DNA of 64,000 nt. Origin: Sulfitobacter sp. BSw21498 (GTDB taxonomy: Bacteria > Pseudomonadota > Alphaproteobacteria > Rhodobacterales > Rhodobacteraceae). Every line of letters begins with the position of its first letter. Position 1 is the first letter of the stretch. The translations under genes and the position numbers were made by a program. The stretch spans positions 124,001-188,000 of the forward strand of contig NZ_CP040753.1 in NCBI RefSeq assembly GCF_006064855.1. The letters run 5' to 3'. Below are positions 38,467 through 48,295 of this stretch, in pieces. The notes under the pieces are model-generated. The model did no database searches, was not told the origin of the DNA, and saw only the letters and a list, made by a program, of their open reading frames with translations.

Positions 38467-41400
38467 TTAGCCCTGAAGCGATTTAACGCCGATTTCGTCT
38501 TCGGCTTGCGCCTTGATGGCCAACGCAGCGGCATAGGCACCGGCAGCCGTGGTGAAATACGGGATCTTGTCATACAGCGCGATAGAGCGGATGGATTTGC
38601 TATCCTCAACCGCTTGCGTGCCTTCGGTGGTATTCAGCACCAGATGGATCGCGTCGTCCTTCATCATATCGGTGATGTTCGGACGGCCCTCATAGACCTT
38701 GTTCACGATCTCGCAGGCGATGTTATGCTCTGTCAGCCAAGCCGCAGTGCCGCGGGTGGCGCGCAGTGTGAACCCTTGGTCCAGCAAGATGCGGGCGGCG
38801 GTCAGCATCTCTTCTGACTTGTCCATATCCTTGACCGAGAAGAACACACAGCCCGACCGCGGCAGCGGGTTGCCGGCACCCATCTGGGCCTTCAGGAAGG
38901 CACGCGGGAAGTCGCGGTCCCAGCCCATGACTTCGCCAGTGGACCGCATTTCTGGCCCTAGCAGCGTGTCGACACCGGGGAAACGTGCAAAGGGAAGCAC
39001 CGCTTCTTTGACCGAGAACCAAGGCATGTTAGGATCGGCCAGCGTCATTGGATCGCCCAAGGGCAGTACATCGTCATAAGCGGCATCATCGCGGTAGGGC
39101 GCACGCAATGGGAAGGCCGACAGCTTTTCACCAGCCATGATCCGCGCCGCGATTGACGCAATCGCGCTGTCCGTCGCCTTGGCAACAAACGGGACGGTGC
39201 GCGAGGCACGCGGGTTGACTTCGATTAGGTAGATTTCGCCGTCCTTAACCGCAAACTGGATGTTCATCAGGCCGACAACGTTCAGCGCCAGCGCCAACGC
39301 CTTGGTCTGTTTTTCGACCTCTGCGATGATGTCGCGGCTCAGTGAATAGGGCGGCAGCGAACAGGCGCTATCGCCCGAGTGCACACCGGCCTCTTCGATG
39401 TGCTGCATGATGCCCGCGACATGGACGTCGGTGCCGTCTGACAGCGCATCTACATCAAGTTCGACCGCACCGGACAGGTAGTGGTCCAGCAACACGGGGC
39501 TTTTGCCTGATACGACAACGGCTTCGCGGATATACCGTTCAAGGCTGGCCTGATCGCGGACGATTTCCATTGCGCGGCCACCCAGAACATACGACGGGCG
39601 GATCACCAGCGGGAAGCCGATGTCGGCTGCAATCTCAAGCGCTTGGGCGTCCGAGTGGGCGATCCCGTTATGCGGCTGTTTCAGGCCTAGCGATTGTACC
39701 AGCTGCTGGAAGCGCTCGCGGTCTTCGGCAAGGTCGATCATGTCGGGCGTGGTGCCAAGGATCGGGATGCCGGCCTCTTGCAGCGCTTGCGCGATTTTCA
39801 GCGGCGTCTGGCCACCAAACTGGACGATGACGCCGTGTAGCGTGCCGTTTTCCTGTTCGACCCGCAGAATTTCCATCACATGTTCAAAGGTGACGGGTTC
39901 GAAATACAGCCGGTCCGACGTGTCATAGTCGGTCGACACGGTTTCAGGGTTACAGTTGACCATGATGGTTTCATAGCCCGCGTCGGTCAGCGCATAGCAG
40001 GCGTGACAACAGCAATAGTCAAACTCGATCCCTTGGCCGATCCGGTTCGGACCACCGCCCAGAATGACGACTTTCTTACGATCGCTAGGGCGGGCTTCGC
40101 ATTCGACCTCGCCAAAGGCCGGTGCCTCGTAGGTGGAATACATATAGGGTGTTTGCGCTTCGAATTCGGCAGCGCAGGTGTCGATGCGTTTGAACACGGC
40201 CTTGACGCCAAGGTTCAGACGGGCACGGCGCACGTTGTCTTCTTCGCGACCTGTCAGCGTGCCAAGACGTGCATCGGTAAAGCCCATCATCTTGAGCTTG
40301 CGCATGCCGTATTCAGTCAGCGGCAGACCATCCTTGCGGACCTCGGCTTCGGCGTCGACGATCTCGCGGATGCGGGCAAGGAACCACGGATCGAACATGG
40401 TGACGCCGTGGATATCCACATCGGACATACCGTGACGCATCGCCTGCGCAATGGTGCGCATCCGGTCCGGAGTTTGCTTGCTGATGGCGGCAATCAGGGC
40501 GGCTTCGTTCTGCGCCGCATCGGCGGGCAGATCGCTGTCGAGCCCGGGAATGTCGACCTCGTCAAAGCCGGTCAGCCCGGATTCCATCGACGCCAGCGCC
40601 TTTTGCAGCGACTCGTGGATCGTGCGGCCAATGGCCATCGCTTCGCCCACAGATTTCATCGCCGTTGTTAGTTGGGGTTCGGAACCGGGGAATTTTTCAA
40701 ACGCGAACTTCGGAATTTTGGTGACGACATAGTCGATTGTCGGCTCGAACGAGGCAGGCGTCACACCGGTGATGTCGTTGTCGAGTTCATCGAGTGTAAA
40801 GCCGACAGCCAGCTTGGCTGCGATCTTGGCAATCGGGAAACCTGTCGCCTTGGAGGCCAACGCCGAGGACCGCGACACGCGGGGGTTCATTTCGATCACA
40901 ACCATGCGCCCGTCAGCGGGGTTCACGGCCCATTGTACGTTCGAGCCGCCGGTCTCTACGCCGATCTCGCGCAGCACGGCGATCGAGTGGTTGCGCATGA
41001 TCTGGTATTCTTTGTCGGTCAGCGTCAGGGCAGGGGCCACGGTGATCGAATCGCCTGTGTGTACACCCATCGGATCGATGTTCTCGATCGAGCAAACGAT
41101 GATCGCATTGTCAGCGGTGTCGCGCACCACCTCCATTTCGAACTCTTTCCAGCCAAGCAGGCTTTCGTCGATCAGGATTTGCCCCATTGGCGACGCGTCC
41201 ATGCCCGAGCGGCAGTAGAATTCGTAATCGTCGCGGTTATAGGCCACGCCACCGCCGGTGCCGCCCATGGTAAAGGCAGGTCGGATGATCGCGGGCAGGC
41301 CGACATAGTCCAGCGCGTCCAGCGCCAGCTGAACCCCTGCTGCAAGGTCCTTTTTGCCGCTCGCCGCAACCGGCGCTGTGACGATGGTTGCCTTGGGATT

Positions 41401-41826
41401 TTCGATGCCCAACCGGTCCATCGCCTCGCGGAAAAGTTTGCGATCTTCTGCCATTTCAATGGCTTCGCGCTTTGCGCCGATCATCTCGACGTTGAATTTT
41501 TTCAGCACACCCATCTCTTCGAGTGCAAGCGAAGTATTCAGCCCAGTCTGGCCCCCCATTGTGGGTAGCAGCGCGTCGGGGCGCTCTTTTTCGATGATCT
41601 TGGCGACGATTTCCGGGGTAATCGGTTCGATGTAGGTGGCATCTGCCAGCCCCGGATCGGTCATGATCGTCGCAGGGTTGGAGTTCACGAGGATGACACG
41701 GTAGCCTTCCTCTTTCAGGGCCTTACAGGCCTGCGCGCCGGAGTAGTCGAACTCGCACGCCTGACCGATGACAATGGGCCCCGCTCCAATGATCATGATC
41801 GACTGGATATCGGTTCTTTTTGGCAT
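38467..41826 (-). CDS. carB: Carbamoyl-phosphate synthase large subunit
   Basis: CarB makes carbamoyl phosphate from bicarbonate, ATP and ammonia for arginine and pyrimidine synthesis. The 1119-residue protein has the two ATP-grasp halves expected. The first half shows [21 protein letters not shown] near the start and [15 protein letters not shown] near residue 178, and the second shows [21 protein letters not shown] near residue 585. The C-terminal MGS-like allosteric domain ends with the tail [15 protein letters not shown]. No carA is in the window, so the small subunit gene must lie elsewhere. A 148-base gap separates it from the preceding gene. Confidence 0.98.
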   Translation of the reverse strand: MPKRTDIQSIMIIGAGPIVIGQACEFDYSGAQACKALKEEGYRVILVNSNPATIMTDPGLADATYIEPITPEIVAKIIEKERPDALLPTMGGQTGLNTSLALEEMGVLKKFNVEMIGAKREAIEMAEDRKLFREAMDRLGIENPKATIVTAPVAASGKKDLAAGVQLALDALDYVGLPAIIRPAFTMGGTGGGVAYNRDDYEFYCRSGMDASPMGQILIDESLLGWKEFEMEVVRDTADNAIIVCSIENIDPMGVHTGDSITVAPALTLTDKEYQIMRNHSIAVLREIGVETGGSNVQWAVNPADGRMVVIEMNPRVSRSSALASKATGFPIAKIAAKLAVGFTLDELDNDITGVTPASFEPTIDYVVTKIPKFAFEKFPGSEPQLTTAMKSVGEAMAIGRTIHESLQKALASMESGLTGFDEVDIPGLDSDLPADAAQNEAALIAAISKQTPDRMRTIAQAMRHGMSDVDIHGVTMFDPWFLARIREIVDAEAEVRKDGLPLTEYGMRKLKMMGFTDARLGTLTGREEDNVRRARLNLGVKAVFKRIDTCAAEFEAQTPYMYSTYEAPAFGEVECEARPSDRKKVVILGGGPNRIGQGIEFDYCCCHACYALTDAGYETIMVNCNPETVSTDYDTSDRLYFEPVTFEHVMEILRVEQENGTLHGVIVQFGGQTPLKIAQALQEAGIPILGTTPDMIDLAEDRERFQQLVQSLGLKQPHNGIAHSDAQALEIAADIGFPLVIRPSYVLGGRAMEIVRDQASLERYIREAVVVSGKSPVLLDHYLSGAVELDVDALSDGTDVHVAGIMQHIEEAGVHSGDSACSLPPYSLSRDIIAEVEKQTKALALALNVVGLMNIQFAVKDGEIYLIEVNPRASRTVPFVAKATDSAIASIAARIMAGEKLSAFPLRAPYRDDAAYDDVLPLGDPMTLADPNMPWFSVKEAVLPFARFPGVDTLLGPEMRSTGEVMGWDRDFPRAFLKAQMGAGNPLPRSGCVFFSVKDMDKSEEMLTAARILLDQGFTLRATRGTAAWLTEHNIACEIVNKVYEGRPNITDMMKDDAIHLVLNTTEGTQAVEDSKSIRSIALYDKIPYFTTAAGAYAAALAIKAQAEDEIGVKSLQG

Positions 41827-41974
41827 GGCTCAGGCCCCCGGATGTTTGCAAATTCTCCGCGTTATAGGCCTTGGGGACAGAGGTGCAAGAGGGCATATCG
41901 GGATAGGGGGCGTGTTTTCAGGCAACACCCGCGTAGCAGGTACGCAGCGTCACGCCGCGCACCGCCAGTTTCCC

Positions 41975-42739
41975 TTAACTAAGCGTCAGAAATGCCCGCA
42001 AAGAGGCCTCGAAGTCGCGCGGCTTTTCCGCATGTAGCCAGTGGCCTGCGCCCGGCAGTTTGGCAAAGCGGGCCTGCGGGAACAGCCCCTTGATGACGGG
42101 GCGATCTTCGGATTTGACATAGGCCGAGGCACCGCCGGACAAAAACAGCGTCGCCCCCTCATATTGCCCGTCCACCCCGTTGGGCCAGCCGACGATTTTG
42201 GACATATCGGCTTCAAGCACATCAAGATTGAGCTTCCACGTCTTGTTGGGCACATCCAGTGACTGGGTGAAAAAGCTTTGTAGCGCGGGCTCAACACCAG
42301 CAACGGCCAGTTGCTCAGCCGCGTCAGAGCGGCGGGTGAGCGTGGCCAGATCAACGCTGCGCATCGCGTCGATAAATTCCTGCTGGCTGTGGCCATAGGT
42401 GACGGGGGCGATATCGGCCACCACCAGTCGGTGCACCAGTTCGGGGTGGTTCAAGGCCAGCATCATCGCGGCCTTGCCGCCCATCGAATGCCCGCAGACA
42501 TCCATCGGCGCGCCAAGGTGTTGTATTACCTCGGCCAGATCAGTCGCCATCTCGGGGTAGCTTTGGCTTTGCGCACGCGGGCTGTCCCCGTGGTTGCGCA
42601 TGTCGACCGTGATCACGTGGCGCTGGTCGGACAGACGTTTGGCAATCACACCCCAGTTGCGCCCAGACCCGAACAGGCCATGCACGATCAACAGGGCGGG
42701 GGCGTCGGTAGCGGTGCCATATTCGGTATAATTCAACAT
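41975..42739 (-). CDS. Alpha/beta hydrolase (YbfF-like esterase)
   Basis: The 254-residue protein has the alpha/beta-hydrolase nucleophile elbow VCGHSMGGKAAM near residue 90, the oxyanion loop VHGLFGSGRNW near residue 19, RNHGDSP near residue 47, and the catalytic histidine in GAGHWLHAEKP near residue 233. It resembles the YbfF group of acyl esterases. It has no signal peptide, so it is cytoplasmic. I use the ATG at 42739; a TTG two codons upstream would add only two residues. Confidence 0.88.
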   Translation of the reverse strand: MLNYTEYGTATDAPALLIVHGLFGSGRNWGVIAKRLSDQRHVITVDMRNHGDSPRAQSQSYPEMATDLAEVIQHLGAPMDVCGHSMGGKAAMMLALNHPELVHRLVVADIAPVTYGHSQQEFIDAMRSVDLATLTRRSDAAEQLAVAGVEPALQSFFTQSLDVPNKTWKLNLDVLEADMSKIVGWPNGVDGQYEGATLFLSGGASAYVKSEDRPVIKGLFPQARFAKLPGAGHWLHAEKPRDFEASLRAFLTLS

Positions 42740-42794
42740 GCCCAAAGATGTAGGACCATTGCGGCCAATGTGCCAGAGCGTTTAAGGTCGGCCC

Positions 42795-43169
42795 ATGTTG
42801 GATCAAAAAGACCTAGATAACAAAGCACAGGAATTGCAGCGCGGGTTGCAGGATAAATTGGGCGTGCAGGGGCGCGATGTCTCTCATGCGCTGGCCCGTG
42901 CCGGACGCCGCTTGCCAGCGCGGGTGCAGCGCCAGGGCAAAGTCTTTGCGCAGGCGGTCTTTATGTCGCGCAACCCCAAGGTGGCACGACAGCTTGACGG
43001 TGCGACGACGCAGGCCGCCTATGCCGAGGTGATGACCCACATCGAAGGCATCGACGTGGTCGAGCGGCGCAAGGACCGGTTGCTGCACCTTACCGCCAGC
43101 GTGGCGTTCAACCTGTTGTTCGTCGCGGTCGCCCTTATCACCTTTCTATGGTGGCGCGGGTACATCTGA
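42795..43169 (+). CDS. Conserved hypothetical single-pass membrane protein
   Basis: The 124-residue protein is not recognised. It is polar and basic through residue 95 (for example ARAGRRLPARVQRQGKVF and IDVVERRKDR), and one hydrophobic segment at residues 99-120 ends WWRGYI. The form suggests a tail-anchored inner-membrane protein with its N-terminus in the cytoplasm. It is divergent from the hydrolase gene and is followed by a bidirectional terminator. Confidence 0.7.
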   Translation: MLDQKDLDNKAQELQRGLQDKLGVQGRDVSHALARAGRRLPARVQRQGKVFAQAVFMSRNPKVARQLDGATTQAAYAEVMTHIEGIDVVERRKDRLLHLTASVAFNLLFVAVALITFLWWRGYI

Positions 43170-43198
43170 CGCGACAGGTAGAGAAGCTGCACAATAAC

Positions 43199-43236
43199 AA
43201 AAGCCCCGCCGCAGAAATGCAGGCGGGGCTTTTGCG
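43199..43236. terminator. Bidirectional terminator between the membrane protein gene and glyA
   Basis: A perfect 12-bp stem (AAAAGCCCCGCC with GGCGGGGCTTTT) encloses an 11-base loop. Both strands end the stem with a T-run, so it can stop transcription from either side. Confidence 0.85.
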
Positions 43237-43248
43237 TAAGGCGTTGGT

Positions 43249-43300
43249 GGGGCGCTGCCCCGCCCTTGCGGGCCCCCCGGGATTTTAGGCCATTTGGAAG
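43249..43300. repeat. REP-like element, copy C (divergent)
   Basis: The stretch has the same order of parts as the copies at 50684 and 53751: a GC hairpin (GGGGCGCTGCCCC), a second short hairpin (GCCCTTGCGGGC), CCCCCGGGATTTT, then GGCCATTTGGAAG. The sequence itself differs, so relationship is inferred from layout. Confidence 0.55.
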
Positions 43301-43318
43301 GGCAAGGGACGCGTTACC

Positions 43319-44596
43319 TTAGAGGTCGGGGTAGATCGGGAAGCGGGCGCAAAGCGCTTCGACTTCGGCTTTGACTTTTGCTTCGACGTCGGCGTTGCCG
43401 TCGGCCCCGTTGGCGGCCAGCCCGTCGACGACTTCGATGATCCAGTCGGCGATCTGGCGGAATTCATCCTCACCAAACCCGCGGGTGGTTGCAGCGGGCG
43501 AGCCAAGACGGATACCGGAGGTGACCATGGGCTTTTCAGGGTCAAACGGCACGCCGTTCTTGTTGCAGGTGATATGTGCACGACCCAGTGCCTTTTCGGT
43601 GTCGTTGCCTTTGACGCCTTTTGGACGCAGGTCGACCAGCAACAGGTGCGTGTCAGTGCCGTGGGTGATCGTGTCGAGCCCGCCTTTGATCAGCTGGTCG
43701 CTGAGAGCCTGGGCGTTTTTGACGACCTGCTGGATGTAGGTCTTGAACTCGGGCTTCAGCGCTTCGCCAAAGGCCACGGCTTTGGCAGCGATGACATGCA
43801 TCAGCGGGCCACCCTGAATGCCGGGGAAGATGGCCGAGTTGAACTTTTTGGCCAGCGCTTCGTCGTTGGTCAGGATCATGCCGCCGCGCGGGCCGCGCAG
43901 GGTTTTGTGTGTTGTGGTTGTGGCCACATGTGCATGGGGGAAGGGCGAGGGGTGTTCGCCCGCTGCAACCAGACCGGCAAAATGCGCCATGTCTACGTGC
44001 AGGTAGGCACCGACCATATCGGCGATTTCGCGCATGCGTTTGAAATCGATCTGGCGCGGGATGGCGGAGCCCCCTGCGATGATCATTTTTGGCTGGTGCT
44101 CTTTTGCGAGCGCTTCGACCTGATCATAGTCGAGCAGATTGTCTTCCTTGCGCACGCCGTACTGGATGGCGTTGAACCATTTGCCGGATTGGTTTGGCTT
44201 GGCCCCGTGGGTCAGGTGGCCGCCAGCGTCCAGGCTCATGCCCAAAATTGTGTCGCCGGGTTGCAGCAGCGCGGTGAACACGCCCTGGTTTGCCTGCGAG
44301 CCAGAGTTCGGCTGCACGTTGGCGAAGTCGCAGTTGAACAGTTTGCAGGCGCGTTCAATTGCCAAATTTTCTGCGACGTCGACAAATTCACACCCGCCAT
44401 AATAGCGACGGCCCGGGTACCCTTCGGCGTATTTGTTGGTCATCACCGACCCTTGCGCCGCCATAACAGCCGCAGAGACGATGTTCTCGGAGGCGATCAG
44501 TTCGATCTCGTTACGCTGGCGGCCCAGCTCGTCTGTGATGGACCCAAAGATTTCGGGATCGGCTTCGGACAGGGGGGTGGTGAAAAAACCGGTCAT
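43319..44596 (-). CDS. glyA: Serine hydroxymethyltransferase
   Basis: GlyA interconverts serine and glycine while loading one-carbon units on tetrahydrofolate, using PLP. The 425-residue protein shows [15 protein letters not shown] near residue 29, [14 protein letters not shown] near residue 56, the [12 protein letters not shown] block near residue 200, and the PLP lysine in [14 protein letters not shown] near residue 225. The ATG at 44596 has AGGAA 8 bases away; another ATG at 44602 is only 3 bases from it. It is divergent from nadK. Confidence 0.97.
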   Translation of the reverse strand: MTGFFTTPLSEADPEIFGSITDELGRQRNEIELIASENIVSAAVMAAQGSVMTNKYAEGYPGRRYYGGCEFVDVAENLAIERACKLFNCDFANVQPNSGSQANQGVFTALLQPGDTILGMSLDAGGHLTHGAKPNQSGKWFNAIQYGVRKEDNLLDYDQVEALAKEHQPKMIIAGGSAIPRQIDFKRMREIADMVGAYLHVDMAHFAGLVAAGEHPSPFPHAHVATTTTHKTLRGPRGGMILTNDEALAKKFNSAIFPGIQGGPLMHVIAAKAVAFGEALKPEFKTYIQQVVKNAQALSDQLIKGGLDTITHGTDTHLLLVDLRPKGVKGNDTEKALGRAHITCNKNGVPFDPEKPMVTSGIRLGSPAATTRGFGEDEFRQIADWIIEVVDGLAANGADGNADVEAKVKAEVEALCARFPIYPDL

Positions 44597-44767
44597 GGGC
44601 ATGGTTCCTTTGACTGCAGATACGGGTTGCAGGTGGTCTAGCTTAATCCGGTACGGGGGTGAAGGTCGTATTACGCCGGTCGCACCGTCATATGCGGCAA
44701 AGCTGGTAGGTCAGCGCAATATGTGGTTCTTTTGACTGTAAATATCCCTCATTGGAAACATCCGCCC

Positions 44768-45523
44768 ATGAAGATCGCTTTTATCGCCAGCCGCTCTGAT
44801 GTTGCCCAGGCTGCGCTGACCGCGCTAGGCACCCGATATGGCAATGCCACGCGCGAAGAGGCCGAGGTGATCGTGGCCCTTGGGGGCGACGGGTTCATGC
44901 TGCAGGCACTGCACGACTCGCAAGAATTGTCGACGCCGGTCTATGGGATGAACCGAGGCACCATCGGGTTCTTGATGAACACCTATGCCGAAGAAGATCT
45001 GGTTGAGCGGCTGCGTGCCGCCGAGGAAGCGGTGATTAACCCGTTGGTGATGGTCGCGACCCATGCGAATGGTGCCACGTCCAAAGCGCTGGCCCTGAAC
45101 GAGGTCGCCCTGCTGCGCGAGGGTCCGCAGGCGGCCAAGCTACGGATCAGCGTCGATGGGCGCGTTCGAATGGAAGAACTGGTCTGCGACGGCGCGCTTG
45201 TGGCGACGCCCGCCGGGTCGACCGCCTATAACTATTCCGCACACGGCCCGATCCTCCCAATTGGTGCTGACGTGTTGGCCCTGACGGCGATGGCGGCGTT
45301 TCGGCCACGCCGCTGGCGCGGGGCTTTACTGCCGAAAACCGTGACCGTGCGCTTTGATGTGCTGGAACCCGCCAAGCGCCCGGTGATGGCTGATGCGGAC
45401 GGTAATTCGTACCGGGATGTCGTGGTCGTCGAAATTGCGTCAGACCCGCTGATTGAACACCGTATTCTGTTCGACCCGGGTCATGGGTTGGAAGAACGGC
45501 TGATCAGTGAACAGTTCAACTAA
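44768..45523 (+). CDS. nadK: NAD kinase
   Basis: NadK phosphorylates NAD to NADP. The 251-residue protein shows [15 protein letters not shown] near residue 36 (GGDG motif), the NEVALLR block near residue 113, [20 protein letters not shown] near residue 147, and the late [11 protein letters not shown]. The start [14 protein letters not shown] at ATG 44768 is the natural one. It is divergent from glyA. Confidence 0.96.
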   Translation: MKIAFIASRSDVAQAALTALGTRYGNATREEAEVIVALGGDGFMLQALHDSQELSTPVYGMNRGTIGFLMNTYAEEDLVERLRAAEEAVINPLVMVATHANGATSKALALNEVALLREGPQAAKLRISVDGRVRMEELVCDGALVATPAGSTAYNYSAHGPILPIGADVLALTAMAAFRPRRWRGALLPKTVTVRFDVLEPAKRPVMADADGNSYRDVVVVEIASDPLIEHRILFDPGHGLEERLISEQFN

Positions 45524-45634
45524 TCCGCGCGACAGGCGGAACCGCATTGGCTTTTGCGCGTTGATATTCCGAGACGCATGAGGGGCCGATATGGTGCTTT
45601 CATCGTTTGGAATTATAGCAAAAGGAGACCTGAC

Positions 45635-45832
45635 ATGAATTGGGATACAATCAAAGGTAACTGGAGCCAGATGACCGGTAAGGTTAAAGAAGAATGGGGC
45701 GATCTGACCGACGATGACCTGACAGAGGCCGCCGGTGAGCGCGACCAGCTGGTCGGCAAGATCCAGGCCCGCTACGGTGTGGCCAAGGACGAGGCTGAGC
45801 GACAAGTCGACGGTTTCGTCGCCAAGCATTAA
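45635..45832 (+). CDS. CsbD family protein
   Basis: The 65-residue protein matches the CsbD family (MNWDTIKGNWSQMTGKVKEEWG, then DDLTEAAGERDQLVGKIQARYG). CsbD proteins are small, abundant stress proteins of unknown action. The ATG at 45635 has AAAGGAG upstream. It is followed directly by a strong terminator, so it is likely its own transcript. Confidence 0.93.
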   Translation: MNWDTIKGNWSQMTGKVKEEWGDLTDDDLTEAAGERDQLVGKIQARYGVAKDEAERQVDGFVAKH

Positions 45833-45850
45833 CCTGCCCAGTGATTGAAT

Positions 45851-45882
45851 AAAGAAGGCGGCTCAATGAGCCGCCTTCTTTA
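45851..45882. terminator. Bidirectional terminator after csbD
   Basis: A perfect 14-bp stem (AAAGAAGGCGGCTC with GAGCCGCCTTCTTT) surrounds an AAT loop. It lies between the convergent csbD and prpE genes and is T-rich on both sides. Confidence 0.88.
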
Positions 45883-45903
45883 CGTTTGGGGACACTGCGG
45901 TGT

Positions 45904-47799
45904 TTAGGCACCCTTGGCATATCCGATGGTTTGCAGCGCTGCCTTGATCTCGTCCAGAATGGCGGGATCATCGATCGTGGCAGGCAGCTTGAAAGGCTCC
46001 GAATCCGCGAGTCTGACCATCGTGGCCCGCAGGATCTTGCCCGAACGGGTTTTAGGGAGGCGGTCCACCACCAACGTCATTTTATAGGCCGCAACAGGCC
46101 CGATCTGGTCGCGTACCAGCTTTACGCATTCGGCTTCGATCTCTGCATGAGGGCGGTTGACGCCTTTGGACAGGCAGACAAACCCCATCGGGGCCTGTCC
46201 CTTCAGCTGATCGCTGACGCCGATCACGGCACATTCGGCAACATCAGGGTGGCTTGCTAGAACTTCCTCCATCGCGCCGGTCGATAGGCGGTGGCCCGCG
46301 ACGTTAATCACGTCATCGGTGCGCGACATGATGTAAAGATATCCGTCCTCATCGATTTTCCCCGCATCGCCTGTTTCGTAATACCCCGGATACGTGGTGA
46401 GGTAACTTTTGCGAAACCGGTCCTCGGCATTCCACAGGGTCGGCAGCGTGCCGGGGGGCAGGGGCAGCTTGATCGCGATAGACCCGAGCGTGCCTGCAGG
46501 TTGTTGTTCGCCTGCTTCGTTCAGGATTTGCACGTCATAGCCGGGCATCGGCACGGTGGGCGATCCGACCTTGACCGGTAGCGCCTCGAGCCCCGCTGGG
46601 TTGCCGACGATGGTGTAGCCGGTTTCAGTCTGCCACCAATGGTCATAGACAGGTTTGCCCAGCTTTTCTTGCGCCCAGATCACCGTATCGGGGTCAGCCC
46701 GTTCCCCTGCTAGATAAAGCGCACGCAGGCACGAAATGTCGTATTTCCCGATCTCTTCGCCCTTGGGGTCTTCGCGTTTGACGGCGCGGATCGCGGTGGG
46801 GGCGGTAAAGAAGCTGCGCACATTGTGTTCAGAGATAACGCGCCAGAAGGTGCCCGCATCAGGCGTGCCCACGGGCTTGCCTTCGAACACGACGGTCGTG
46901 TTGCCATGCACCAGCGGGCCATAGCAGATATAGCTGTGGCCCACGACCCAGCCCACATCGGATGCGGCCCAGAACACGTCGCCGGGATCGACATTATAGA
47001 TGTTCTTCATCGTCCAGTTCAGTGCAACCAGATGGCCAGCGGTCTGGCGGACGACCCCCTTGGGTGCGCCAGTCGTGCCGGAGGTATAAAGAATATAGGC
47101 AGGGTGGTTGCCCTCGACGGCAATGCAGGGGGCAGGGGGCGTGCCTTCTTGCGCGTCGTGCCAATCCAGGTCGCGCCCCGGTATCAGATCGCAGGGGGCT
47201 TGTTCGCGCTGCAAGATCAGGCAGAAATCGGGTTTATGGTCGGCCTGTTCAATGGCCCCGTCCAGCAGCGGCTTGTAGGCCACCACGCGCGAAGGTTCCA
47301 ACCCGCAGGACGCGGCGATGATGGCCTTGGGGGTGCAGTCGTTGATCCGCACGGCCAGCTCGTTCGCCGCAAAGCCGCCGAACACGACCGAGTGCACTGC
47401 CCCGATGCGCGCACAGGCCAGCATGGCCTCAAGCGCTTCGGGGACCATTGGCATATAGATGATCACGCGGTCGCCTTTGCCCACGCCATTCGCTTGTAGC
47501 ACACCGGCGACGGCGGCGACGCGAGTTTGCAGGTCGGCAAAAGTAATCTTGGTCTGGGTGCCGGTGATCGGGCTGTCGTGGATAATCGCCACCTGATCGG
47601 CGCGACCGTTTTCGACGTGCCGGTCCACGGCGTTGTAACACGCATTTACCTTGGCATCCGCGAACCATTCGTACAGATCATTGCCTTTGTCGAACAGCGC
47701 CTGACGCGGAGCGTCCTCCCAGTCGATGGCTTTGGATTGCTCTAGCCAGTAGGCTTCAGGATCGTCCTGACAGCTTTTGTAAATGTCGTGATACCCCAT
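45904..47799 (-). CDS. prpE: Propionyl-CoA synthetase
   Basis: The 631-residue AMP-forming acyl-CoA synthetase activates propionate. The ATP-binding loop YTSGTTGAPKGVVR is near residue 240, the WWQTETG motif near residue 390, and the catalytic lysine in PKTRSGKILRATM near residue 590. The length and the short N-terminus MGYHDIYKSCQDDPEAYW fit PrpE better than acetyl-CoA synthetase. The ATG at 47799 has GGGAGGGAG upstream. No other prp gene is adjacent. Confidence 0.93.
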   Translation of the reverse strand: MGYHDIYKSCQDDPEAYWLEQSKAIDWEDAPRQALFDKGNDLYEWFADAKVNACYNAVDRHVENGRADQVAIIHDSPITGTQTKITFADLQTRVAAVAGVLQANGVGKGDRVIIYMPMVPEALEAMLACARIGAVHSVVFGGFAANELAVRINDCTPKAIIAASCGLEPSRVVAYKPLLDGAIEQADHKPDFCLILQREQAPCDLIPGRDLDWHDAQEGTPPAPCIAVEGNHPAYILYTSGTTGAPKGVVRQTAGHLVALNWTMKNIYNVDPGDVFWAASDVGWVVGHSYICYGPLVHGNTTVVFEGKPVGTPDAGTFWRVISEHNVRSFFTAPTAIRAVKREDPKGEEIGKYDISCLRALYLAGERADPDTVIWAQEKLGKPVYDHWWQTETGYTIVGNPAGLEALPVKVGSPTVPMPGYDVQILNEAGEQQPAGTLGSIAIKLPLPPGTLPTLWNAEDRFRKSYLTTYPGYYETGDAGKIDEDGYLYIMSRTDDVINVAGHRLSTGAMEEVLASHPDVAECAVIGVSDQLKGQAPMGFVCLSKGVNRPHAEIEAECVKLVRDQIGPVAAYKMTLVVDRLPKTRSGKILRATMVRLADSEPFKLPATIDDPAILDEIKAALQTIGYAKGA

Positions 47800-48106
47800 A
47801 AGCGGCTCCCTCCCGTGAACGCGTATCATATTTGGTAGGCCAGAGCCGCGGGCAAGAGCAAGAGCTTGCGCCTAAAACACGTGCCATCCAGCAATAAATT
47901 TTACACAGGCCCCTGCGCTGTCTGTGTGGAAATTGACAAGCGCGTTCTGGCCGATGCACAGCATTCCGCCAACGACTGGATGCAGAATGTCGAATTCAGA
48001 CCATTGCGTCGAATTTGGATCAGACCGGGGGCGGTAAGGGGCGCAGCGTCGGGTTCAGGGGCCGCATGTCGCTGCCCCTTGCGTCTTTGAACAAAGGTCC
48101 AAGACA
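47800..48106. other. Intergenic region between prpE and the small basic protein
   Basis: Just over 300 bases without a longer gene. A TTGACA is at 47933, but no good minus-10 follows at 17 bases. An imperfect inverted repeat, AAGGGGCGCAGCG (48036-48048) with CGCTGCCCCTT (48070-48080), has a two-base bulge and lies just upstream of the small gene at 48107. Confidence 0.4.
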
Positions 48107-48235
48107 ATGGGTGATAAGCTCGCCAACAAGAAGAAAAAGTCCAAAGCCGACGCGCGGCCTGCCAAGCCGACGCCAAGCAACGTGTCCGATATCAAGGCAC
48201 CGTTTGCCGCAAAAGGCATCAAGCCCGCCAAGTAA
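48107..48235 (+). CDS. Small basic protein, 42 residues
   Basis: An ATG at 48107 with AAAGG eight bases upstream opens a 42-codon ORF (MGDKLANKKKKSKADARPAK...GIKPAK) ending in TAA at 48235. It is very rich in lysine and alanine, has no cysteine or membrane segment, and resembles the flexible basic proteins that bind RNA or ribosomes, but no family was recognised. The terminator at 48256 supports an independent transcript. Confidence 0.6.
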   Translation: MGDKLANKKKKSKADARPAKPTPSNVSDIKAPFAAKGIKPAK

Positions 48236-48255
48236 TCCCGCGCCGGTTCCGGTCG

Positions 48256-48285
48256 AACGCCGCCCCCGCGTGAGGGCGGCGTTTT
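48256..48285 (+). terminator. Rho-independent terminator after the small basic protein gene
   Basis: A perfect 10-bp stem (AACGCCGCCC with GGGCGGCGTT) around an 8-base loop runs into TTTT. It lies between convergent genes. Confidence 0.8.
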
Positions 48286-48295
48286 CACATGGGGC

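Noticed and set aside
44603..44767. A riboswitch between glyA and nadK
   Set aside because: No recognisable glycine or SAM riboswitch core, or clear stem set, was found in the 165 bases.
47933..47961. TTGACA as a promoter for the small basic gene
   Set aside because: The hexamer is perfect but no minus-10-like sequence lies 16-18 bases downstream.
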